Positions 7,935 through 14,069 of a DNA stretch of 18,151 bases are shown one piece after another. Origin of the DNA: Gammaproteobacteria bacterium (GTDB taxonomy: Bacteria > Pseudomonadota > Gammaproteobacteria > Thiohalospirales > Thiohalospiraceae); assembly GCA_011322575.1 (NCBI GenBank), contig DRMK01000103.1:1-18151 (forward strand). Reading direction: 5' to 3'. The position numbers and the translations under genes are program-made. Position 1 is the stretch's first letter. Each line of letters opens with the position of its first letter. The notes under the pieces were generated by a model. That model ran no database searches. It worked only from the letters and a program-made list of their open reading frames with translations, and was not told where the DNA came from.

Positions 7935-8779
7935 AGGCACACCTCCATCGTTCCCAGAACGAACACCGGGGCGGCGGCGGTGAGGCTGTCGATGCGATCC
8001 AGCAGGCCGCCATGGCCGGGGAGCAGATCTCCGCTATCCTTCATCCCCGCCTCACGCTTGAACATGCTTTCGGTCAGATCGCCGAGCACCGAGAACAATA
8101 CCGTTATCATACAAAGCATTATAAAAAATAGCTGATTCTCTATCTCAACAGGGAACAGCGCCATGGAGAACAGCGCCACCAGCAGCGCCACGGCCAGTCC
8201 CCCCCACAGTCCCTGCCAGCTCTTGCCGGGGCTGACCCGGGGAGCCAGGCGCTCCCTGCCCCATCTGCGCCCGGCGAAGTAGGCGCCGCTGTCTGCACCC
8301 CAGATCAGCAGCATGAGCAGCAGAACCAGCCAGGGGCCCTGCGCTCCGGCGCCGTGCAGCGCCACCAGCGCCCCCCAGGGCGGAACCAGCAGCAGAAAAC
8401 CTGCCGCCGCCCGCAACCGGCGGCTGCCGCTCCAGTAGCGCGCGCTGGCGGGGTAGCGCACCACCCATGCAGCGGCCACCAGCCACCACGCCAGGGAGGC
8501 GAGCAGCAGCAGGGGCAAGGCCACCGGCCACCGCAGCAGAAACCATGTTGCCAGCAACAGCGCCACCAGCACCGCAAGGAATGCACCGCGCGCCGAGAGG
8601 CGCGCCATGGCGGCCCACTCCCAGCCGCCACCCGCCACTATCGCCCCCAGCAGCAGGGAGAACAGCTCCCGGGGGAGATAGAGAATGGCCGCCACCACCA
8701 GTGGCGCCAGCAGCAGCGCCGTGGTAACCCGTTGCCTCAGGTTGGAGCTGGAGCCGGCCACGGATTGGGAAGCCGTCAT
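7931..8779 (-). CDS. cdsA: Phosphatidate cytidylyltransferase (CDP-diacylglycerol synthase)
   Basis: CdsA makes CDP-diacylglycerol from phosphatidate and CTP in the inner membrane, the precursor of all major phospholipids. With the ATG at 8779 the product is 282 residues (285 in E. coli). It consists of several hydrophobic helices and carries the family signature near the C-terminus (about 238-258): SMFKREAGMKDSG followed by LLPGHGGLLDRIDSL. WGADSGAYFAGRRWG, typical of the family, lies in the middle. The frame stays open back into uppS to a TTG at 8872, but that extension is Ser/Pro/Ala-rich and not family-like. No strong ribosome binding site precedes 8779, and a GTG at 8761 is an alternative. 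An AT-rich patch at about 8095-8160 encodes a Phe/Ile/Met-rich helix. Confidence 0.95.
   Translation of the reverse strand: MTASQSVAGSSSNLRQRVTTALLLAPLVVAAILYLPRELFSLLLGAIVAGGGWEWAAMARLSARGAFLAVLVALLLATWFLLRWPVALPLLLLASLAWWLVAAAWVVRYPASARYWSGSRRLRAAAGFLLLVPPWGALVALHGAGAQGPWLVLLLMLLIWGADSGAYFAGRRWGRERLAPRVSPGKSWQGLWGGLAVALLVALFSMALFPVEIENQLFFIMLCMITVLFSVLGDLTESMFKREAGMKDSGDLLPGHGGLLDRIDSLTAAAPVFVLGTMEVCL
7942..7946 (-). promoter_or_regulatory. dxr ribosome binding site
   Basis: GGAGG on the minus strand lies inside the 3' end of cdsA. It is 1 base from the GTG at 7940 and 7 bases from the GTG at 7934, so it selects the second as the dxr start. Confidence 0.6.
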
Positions 8780-8825
8780 CCGCGCGGTGACGGCGGAGGG
8801 CGCAGCCGGGGGATGGGAACCTGAA

Positions 8826-9593
8826 TCACTGCGCCCCCTGCTGCCGCTCCACCTGCTCGCTGGTGCGGCCAAAGCGCCTCTCCCGCGCAGCGAACGACTC
8901 GGTGGCGGCGAGGAAGGACTCCTTGTCGAAATCCGGCCAGAGGGTATCGGTGAAATAGAACTCGGTATAGGCGAGCTGCCAGAGCAGGAAGTTGCTCACC
9001 CGCTGCTCCCCTCCGGTACGGATGAACAGATCCGGCTCCGGCAGATCGGCCAGCTCCAGGTAGCCCTGCAGCAGCTCTTCGCTGATCTGCCCGGCACGCA
9101 GTTCACCACGCTCCACGGATTCCGCCAGTCTGCGCACCGCCTGGGTGATGTCCCAACGCCCGCCATAGTTGGCGGCGATGGTGAAGGTGAGCGCGCTGTT
9201 GCCGGCGGTCAGCCGTTCCGCCTCGGCGATGCGGTTCTGCAGCTTGGCGGGGAATCTGCTCCGATCGCCTATGATGCGCACCCGCACGTCGTGCTGGTGC
9301 AGCCTCTGCACCTCCCGCTCCAGCGAGGTGAGAAACAGATCCATCAGCAGCCCCACCTCCTTCTGCGGGCGGCGCCAGTTTTCGGTGCTGAAGGCGAATA
9401 CGGTCAGCGCCTCGATACCGTACTCGAGGCACTGCTCCAGCACCCTGCGCACCGATTTGACTCCGGCGCGATGGCCGGCTATGCGGGGCATGCGCCGCTG
9501 CCTGGCCCAGCGTCCGTTGCCATCCATGATGATGGCGACATGGCGCGGCATCACCATGGACGGCTGGCTGCGGGGTGGTTGGGAGGCGGGCAT
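8826..9593 (-). CDS. uppS: Undecaprenyl diphosphate synthase (cis-prenyltransferase)
   Basis: This enzyme condenses farnesyl diphosphate with isopentenyl diphosphates to give undecaprenyl diphosphate, the carrier lipid for peptidoglycan and O-antigen. The 255-residue product has HVAIIMDGNGRWA with catalytic Asp24, His41 in AGHRAG, FSTENW (68-73) and IRTGGEQRVSNF (191-202), all conserved in the family. The N-terminal dozen residues (Pro/Ser/Gln-rich) are not conserved. The ATG at 9593 has no clear ribosome binding site. ATGs at 9557 and 9551, just before the conserved core, are alternatives. The gene begins 22 bases after the frr stop. Also known as ispU. Confidence 0.97.
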   Translation of the reverse strand: MPASQPPRSQPSMVMPRHVAIIMDGNGRWARQRRMPRIAGHRAGVKSVRRVLEQCLEYGIEALTVFAFSTENWRRPQKEVGLLMDLFLTSLEREVQRLHQHDVRVRIIGDRSRFPAKLQNRIAEAERLTAGNSALTFTIAANYGGRWDITQAVRRLAESVERGELRAGQISEELLQGYLELADLPEPDLFIRTGGEQRVSNFLLWQLAYTEFYFTDTLWPDFDKESFLAATESFAARERRFGRTSEQVERQQGAQ

Positions 9594-9615
9594 GGGCGGG
9601 ACCGGCGGCTGTGAC

Positions 9616-10173
9616 CTAGATGGTCATCAGATCCTTCTCCTTGGCCTGCAGCAGCTGCTCCACCTGCTGTATGTACCGATCGGTCACTTTCTGGATCTCC
9701 TCCTGGGCGCGGCGCTCCTCGTCCTCGCCAATCTCCTTCTCCTTGAGCAACGTCTTGAGATGCTGGATGGCGTCGCGCCGTATGTTGCGGATCGCCACGC
9801 GCGCCTTCTCCCCTTCGTGGCGCACCAGTTTGATCATCTCCTTGCGCCGCTCCTCGGTGAGCGGCGGCAACGGCACCCGGATTACCATCCCGGCGGTGGC
9901 CGGGTTGAGCCCCAGATCCGAGGTCATGATGGCTCTCTCGACAGGTTCCACCATGTTCTTTTCCCATGGGGTGACGCTAAGGGTGCGGGCATCCTCCACC
10001 TTGATGGCCGCCACCTGGCTGAGAGGGGTATCGCTGCCGTAGTACTCCACGGTGATGTGATCCAGCAGGCTGGTATGGGCACGGCCGGTACGCAACTTGC
10101 CGAGTTCTCCCTTGAGAGCCTCGATGCTTTTGGCCATTCTGCTGTCTGCATCCTGCCTGATCTCGTCAATCAT
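9616..10173 (-). CDS. frr: Ribosome recycling factor
   Basis: With EF-G, RRF splits the post-termination ribosome so the subunits can be reused. The 185-residue product is exactly the E. coli length. It has the N-terminal MIDEIRQDADSRMAKSIEAL, the RTGRAHTSLLDHI segment (30-42), PLSQVAAIKVED and the PLPPLTEERRKEM stretch at the return to the three-helix bundle. The ATG overlaps the pyrH stop (ATGA), with GGGAG five bases upstream, so translation of the two is probably coupled. Confidence 0.98.
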   Translation of the reverse strand: MIDEIRQDADSRMAKSIEALKGELGKLRTGRAHTSLLDHITVEYYGSDTPLSQVAAIKVEDARTLSVTPWEKNMVEPVERAIMTSDLGLNPATAGMVIRVPLPPLTEERRKEMIKLVRHEGEKARVAIRNIRRDAIQHLKTLLKEKEIGEDEERRAQEEIQKVTDRYIQQVEQLLQAKEKDLMTI

Positions 10174-10916
10174 CTGCTCTCTCCCGGTTCTATCAGGGTT
10201 CCCTCATCCGCCCCTCTCAGGATCCGCATCAGGGCGCCGGGCCGGTTCATATTGAACACCCGCAGCGGCATGCGCCTCTCCCGGCACAGGACGAAGGCGG
10301 TGGTATCCATCACGCTCAGCCCCCGCTCCAGCACTTCGTCATAGGTGAGACGGCTGTAGCGCACCGCATCCGGATTGTGCACCGGATCGTCCGAGTACAC
10401 GCCGTCCACCTTGGTGGCCTTGAGCACCAGCTCCGCGTCCATCTCGATGCCGCGCAGGCTGGCGGCGGAGTCGGTGGTGAAAAACGGATTGCCGGTACCG
10501 GCCGCGAAGATTACCACCCGCCCGCTGCGCAGGTGCTGCACGGCGCGGCGCCGCTCCAGGGTTTCGCATACCTCGGGCATGGCCAGCGCCGACATGACGC
10601 GCGCCTCGATCCCCTCCCGCTCCAGCACATCCTGCATCGCCAAGGCATTCATCAGGGTGGCCAGCATCCCCATCTGGTCCGCGGTGGTCGGGTGCAGTCC
10701 CACCGGGGCCAGCGCGATACCACGGAAGATGTTACCGCCACCAATCACCAGACCCAGCTCCACGCCGGCCGCTACCGCCTCGCCTATCTCCAGCGCGGTG
10801 CGCCGGATGACCGACGGTTCGATACCGAAACTGCCCTCCCCCATTAGCGCCTCGCCGCTCAGTTTGAGCAGAACGCGCCGGTAGGCCAGTGCGCCGTTTT
10901 CCGCCGGGCCGCCCAT
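10170..10916 (-). CDS. pyrH: UMP kinase
   Basis: PyrH phosphorylates UMP to UDP, an essential step in pyrimidine nucleotide supply. In Gram-negative bacteria it is a hexamer activated by GTP and inhibited by UTP. The 248-residue product belongs to the amino acid kinase fold: KLSGEAL (18-24), the glycine-rich GGGNIFRG (59-66), GTGNPFFTTD (140-149) and ATKVDGVYSDDP (167-178). The first ten residues are variable. The ATG has GGAG only about two bases upstream, so initiation may be weak or coupled to tsf, which stops 9 bases before. Confidence 0.97.
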   Translation of the reverse strand: MGGPAENGALAYRRVLLKLSGEALMGEGSFGIEPSVIRRTALEIGEAVAAGVELGLVIGGGNIFRGIALAPVGLHPTTADQMGMLATLMNALAMQDVLEREGIEARVMSALAMPEVCETLERRRAVQHLRSGRVVIFAAGTGNPFFTTDSAASLRGIEMDAELVLKATKVDGVYSDDPVHNPDAVRYSRLTYDEVLERGLSVMDTTAFVLCRERRMPLRVFNMNRPGALMRILRGADEGTLIEPGESR

Positions 10917-10925
10917 GGCTCCGGG

Positions 10926-11801
10926 CTAGCTCCCCTGAACCTGGGCCATCACCTCTTCTGCAAAGTTCTCGCTCTTCTTCTCGATCCCCTCGCCCACCTC
11001 GAGACGCGCAAAGCTCCTCACGCTGGCGCCCTCGCGCGCGAGCAGCTTCTCCACACTCTCGTCGGGGTTCTTCACGAACGGCTGGCCCAGTAGGGTGATC
11101 TCCTTCAGATACTTGTTGATCCGGCCGCTGATCATCTTCTCGACGATTTCGGGCGGCTTGCCGCTCTCCTCCGCCTGGGCGCGGAAGATCTCCTTCTCCT
11201 TCTCGATCAGCTGGGGATCCACCTGATCGGCACTGATGCAGACCGGCCTGCTGGCCGCTATGTGCATCGCCACATCCCTGGCAAGTCCGGCGTCGCCCCC
11301 CTCCAGGTCCACCAGCACCCCGATACGGCTGCCGTGCAGGTACTGCCCCAGCACCCCGGAGACCTCCATGCTCTCGAAACGGCGCACGGTGATATTCTCA
11401 CCGATCTTGGCAATAAGAGCCTTGCGCGCCTCTTCCACGCTGCCCTCCCCCATGGGGGCGGCCAGCAGGCTCTCCAGATCCGCCGGTTGCCGCTCCAGCA
11501 CCAGATCCGCAACGCCCTCGGCAAAGCTGGTGAAGTTGTCGTCGCTGGCCACGAAGTCGGTCTCGCAGTTGATCTCCACCATCACGGCCCTGCGCCCGTC
11601 ACTGCTGCTGCGGATCACGATGCGCCCCTCCGCCGCGGTACGCCCCGCCTTCTTGTCCGCCTTGGCCTGCCCGCTCTTGCGCAGAAACTCGATGGCGGCG
11701 TCGATATCGCCACCGCTCTCCACCAGCGCCTTCTTGCACTCCATCATCCCGGCGCCGGTGCGCTCGCGCAGTTCCTTCACCATCGAAGCTGTAATCGTCA
11801 T
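10926..11801 (-). CDS. tsf: Elongation factor Ts
   Basis: EF-Ts is the nucleotide exchange factor for EF-Tu during translation elongation. The 291-residue product has the N-terminal UBA-like domain with signature LRERTGAGMMECKKAL (11-26), the TDFVA motif (81-85) that contacts EF-Tu, two core subdomains and a C-terminal helical module. The length is close to E. coli (283). The ATG has AGG about 6 bases upstream. It lies 63 bases downstream of rpsB, its usual partner, in the same operon. Confidence 0.98.
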   Translation of the reverse strand: MTITASMVKELRERTGAGMMECKKALVESGGDIDAAIEFLRKSGQAKADKKAGRTAAEGRIVIRSSSDGRRAVMVEINCETDFVASDDNFTSFAEGVADLVLERQPADLESLLAAPMGEGSVEEARKALIAKIGENITVRRFESMEVSGVLGQYLHGSRIGVLVDLEGGDAGLARDVAMHIAASRPVCISADQVDPQLIEKEKEIFRAQAEESGKPPEIVEKMISGRINKYLKEITLLGQPFVKNPDESVEKLLAREGASVRSFARLEVGEGIEKKSENFAEEVMAQVQGS

Positions 11802-11864
11802 GCCTTACCTCTGAAAAAATCGTATGTCCGATATGCTTGTATGCCAGAGCTGCCGCAATACGGC

Positions 11865-13025
11865 TCAGCTGGCCACACGCCCCCCGTCCAGCTCATCCTG
11901 CCACCTCTTCAGGGCATCCCACTCCCCCTTGGCGGCATACTCCGCCTGCTTGGGCCAGGTGGTGGGGTCGGCGCGGTTGTACTGGGTGCCCTCAGCCACG
12001 AGAAGCTCCTTGATGGCCTCCGGCTCCATGGCCGCCAGCGCGGCAAAACTGGTTATTCCCCTGTTGTTCAGAATCCCGGAGATCTTTGGCCCGATACCCT
12101 CGATACGGGTCAGATCGTCCGGCTTGTCCGCAGCCTCTTTGCTGCCGCCGGAAGGGGCGGCCTCTTTCTTTCCACTGCTCTTTGCGGCCCCCTCTTCCTG
12201 TCCGGCGGGCCGCTCCTTTTTGACAACCACAGTCTTCCTGCCCTTTGCCGGTTTTGGCTCGGCGGCGGTCACGGCAGAGGCCTCGGCCTCCTCCACCTCG
12301 ATGAAGTCGTCCGCGCTACCTTCCGCCTCCGCCAGGGCGACCACAGATGCCCGCGCGGTGAGGATGGCGTCCGCCGCGCAGCGCGTGTAGAGCTGGATGG
12401 CGCGGATGGCGTCGTCGTTGCCAGGGATCACATACTCTACACCTTCCGGGGAGTTGTTGGTGTCCACCACGCCCACTACGGGGATCCCAAGGGTCTGCGC
12501 CTCGCGCACCGCAATCTTCTCGTATCCCACGTCGATCACGAACAGCGCTTCCGGCAACCCCTTCATCTCCTTGATGCCGCCCAGGCTGCGCTCCAGCTTG
12601 GCCAGCTCCCGGCCCAGCATCAGCGCCTCCTTCTTGCTCATGCGCTCGAAGGTGCCATCCTGCCTCATCGCTTCCAGATCCTTGAGACGCTTGATGGACT
12701 GCTTGACGGTCTTGTAGTTGGTCAGCATCCCGCCCAGCCAGCGGTGGTTCACGTAGGGCATACCGCAGCGCTCCGCCTGCTCCTTGATGGCGTTCTGGGC
12801 GGCGCGCTTGGTTCCCACGAACAGCACGGTTCCCTTCCTGGCGACCACCGAGCCGAGGTAGTTCAGGGCCTCCTGGAGCAGCGGCACGCTCTTCTCCAGA
12901 TTGATGATGTGGATCTTGTTGCGGGCGCCAAATATGTAAGGCGCCATCTTGGGATTCCAGTAGCGGGTCTGGTGGCCGAAGTGAACACCGGCCTCCAGCA
13001 TCTCACGCATGGATACGTTGGTCAT
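11865..13025 (-). CDS. rpsB: 30S ribosomal protein S2 with C-terminal helix-hairpin-helix extension
   Basis: S2 is a late-assembling protein of the small ribosomal subunit. The 386-residue product is far longer than E. coli S2 (241). Residues 1 to about 240 are ordinary S2: MREMLEAGVHFGHQTRYWNP at the N-terminus, HRWLGGMLTN, and IPVVGVVDTNNSP (181-193). Residues about 241-302 form a low-complexity Ala/Lys/Glu linker. Residues about 303-384 form a compact module with a helix-hairpin-helix core (IEGIGPKISGILNNRGI, 308-324) and a Trp-containing tail (DPTTWPKQAEYA, then WQDELDGG). From memory, modules of this kind are appended to other ribosomal proteins, for example L21 in Bacteroidota. The ATG at 13025 has AGGAG 8 bases upstream. 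An earlier in-frame start at 13073 would add unrelated residues. Confidence 0.96.
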   Translation of the reverse strand: MTNVSMREMLEAGVHFGHQTRYWNPKMAPYIFGARNKIHIINLEKSVPLLQEALNYLGSVVARKGTVLFVGTKRAAQNAIKEQAERCGMPYVNHRWLGGMLTNYKTVKQSIKRLKDLEAMRQDGTFERMSKKEALMLGRELAKLERSLGGIKEMKGLPEALFVIDVGYEKIAVREAQTLGIPVVGVVDTNNSPEGVEYVIPGNDDAIRAIQLYTRCAADAILTARASVVALAEAEGSADDFIEVEEAEASAVTAAEPKPAKGRKTVVVKKERPAGQEEGAAKSSGKKEAAPSGGSKEAADKPDDLTRIEGIGPKISGILNNRGITSFAALAAMEPEAIKELLVAEGTQYNRADPTTWPKQAEYAAKGEWDALKRWQDELDGGRVAS

Positions 13026-13042
13026 GGATCGTTCTCCTGTAT

Positions 13043-13076
13043 GGGTTGCTCCTCCATGCACCCCATGCGGCAACCC
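13043..13076 (-). promoter_or_regulatory. Hairpin in the rpsB leader, candidate S2 autoregulatory element
   Basis: On the minus strand GGGTTGC and GCAACCC form a perfect 7-base stem enclosing a CATG/CATG inner stem. The hairpin ends a few bases before the AGGAG ribosome binding site of rpsB. S2 in E. coli represses its own operon through a structured leader. The position suits that role, but I cannot match the consensus of the known leader motif by eye. Confidence 0.4.
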
Positions 13077-13154
13077 TTGCTACCGGGCACCCTGCCGCAC
13101 GTGACGGTGCATGTGTGTATTTTGGTTCGCCGCCCGCGGGACGGAAAACCGGAT

Positions 13155-13183
13155 TTGCCAACGAGGCGTGCGCTTTATACCAT
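13155..13183 (+). promoter_or_regulatory. Candidate promoter for map-glnD
   Basis: TTGCCA (13155-13160, five of six matches to the -35 consensus) is followed after 17 bases by TACCAT (13178-13183, four of six). It would overlap the opposing rpsB promoter face to face. The -10 is weak, so this is tentative. Confidence 0.25.
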
Positions 13184-13202
13184 AATCCGGCTATGACAAC
13201 AA
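13174..13202 (-). promoter_or_regulatory. Candidate sigma70 promoter for rpsB-tsf
   Basis: On the minus strand TATAAA (13179-13174) is a good -10 element. A -35 could be TTGTTG (13202-13197, 17-base spacer) or the better match TTGTCA (13199-13194), whose 14-base spacer is short. Transcription would start near 13167 and give a leader of about 140 bases. This is the only intergenic region large enough for the main promoter of the cluster. Confidence 0.45.
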
Positions 13203-13224
13203 TTCGCTAACCCGAATGTTTCGC

Positions 13225-13252
13225 CCGGGGGCGCGATGGTCGCGCCACCCGG
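13225..13252. other. Strong GC-rich hairpin between the rpsB promoter and map
   Basis: CCGGGGGCGCGA (13225-13236) pairs with TCGCGC plus CACCCGG (13240-13252) around a TGG loop: twelve base pairs with a single bulged A at 13247. It has no T-run on either side, so it is not a classical terminator. It would lie in the 5' leader of map, about 50 bases before the start codon. Confidence 0.45.
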
Positions 13253-13301
13253 AAGCGGAGACCAGCGCCTGTTTTCTCCAACCCGTGACCCATCCAGTTA
13301 C

Positions 13302-14069
13302 ATGAGCATAATCATCAAGAACAGCGAAGAGATTGAGAAGATGCGCGTGGCCGGCCGGCTGGCCGCCGAGGCGCTGGAGTTCCTGCGTCCCCATGTGCGG
13401 CCCGGCATCACCACGGAACAGCTGGACAGCATCGCCCACGACTATATCACCAGGGTGCAGCAGGCGGTTCCGGCCCCGCTGAACTACCACGGTTTTCCCA
13501 AATCCATCTGCACCTCGGTGAATCACCAGGTGTGCCACGGCATTCCGGGGGCCAGAAAACTCAAGAGTGGGGACATCATCAACATAGACGTAACGGTGAT
13601 CAAGGATGGCTACCACGGAGACACCAGCAGGATGTTTTTCGTCGGAGAGCCCTCGGTGCTGGCCAGGCGCGTGGTGCGCATCGCCCGCGAGTGCCTGGAA
13701 AAGGGGATCGGGGTTGTGCGCCCCGGGGCGCGCCTGGGGGACATAGGCCACGCGATTCAGACCCACGCGGAGAGAAACGGCTGCTCCATCGTGCGCGAAT
13801 ACTGCGGCCACGGCATCGGACGCGGATTCCACGAGGAGCCGCAGGTGCTGCACTACGGGGAGCGTGGCACCGGCGTGCTCCTGGAGCCCGGCATGACCTT
13901 CACCATCGAACCGATGGTGAACGCCGGGCGCCGCGAGGTGCGCCTGCTGGCGGACGGCTGGACCGTGGTCACCAAGGACCACAGCCTCTCGGCCCAGTGG
14001 GAACACACCGTACTGGTCACCGGAGAGGGGGTGGAGGTACTGACCCTCTGCCCGAAAGAGGAGCCATGA
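13302..14069 (+). CDS. map: Methionine aminopeptidase, type I
   Basis: Map removes the N-terminal methionine from new proteins when the second residue is small, which fits its place beside ribosomal protein genes. The 255-residue product has the five metal ligands of the pita-bread fold at Asp96, Asp107, His170, Glu203 and Glu234, in the contexts INIDVTV, YHGDTSRMF, EYCGHGIGRGF, MTFTIEPM and AQWEHT. The ATG at 13302 matches the family start (MSIIIKNSEEIEKMRVAG). No ribosome binding site is visible before it. The frame stays open to an ATG at 13236 inside a hairpin, but that extension is not family-like. It overlaps glnD by 4 bases. Confidence 0.97.
   Translation: MSIIIKNSEEIEKMRVAGRLAAEALEFLRPHVRPGITTEQLDSIAHDYITRVQQAVPAPLNYHGFPKSICTSVNHQVCHGIPGARKLKSGDIINIDVTVIKDGYHGDTSRMFFVGEPSVLARRVVRIARECLEKGIGVVRPGARLGDIGHAIQTHAERNGCSIVREYCGHGIGRGFHEEPQVLHYGERGTGVLLEPGMTFTIEPMVNAGRREVRLLADGWTVVTKDHSLSAQWEHTVLVTGEGVEVLTLCPKEEP

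Noticed and set aside
8780..8872. N-terminal extension of CdsA from a TTG at 8872
   Set aside because: The extra 31 residues are low-complexity Ser/Pro/Ala, overlap the uppS end and have no counterpart in the family.
11802..11864. Possible attenuator between rpsB and tsf
   Set aside because: A 4-base-pair ATCG/CGAT stem before six T residues is too weak to call, and the two genes are expected to share a transcript.
11262..13196. 644-codon plus-strand frame opposite tsf and rpsB
   Set aside because: It is antisense to two unmistakable genes, is His/Leu/Pro/Gly-rich, and shows no family motif.
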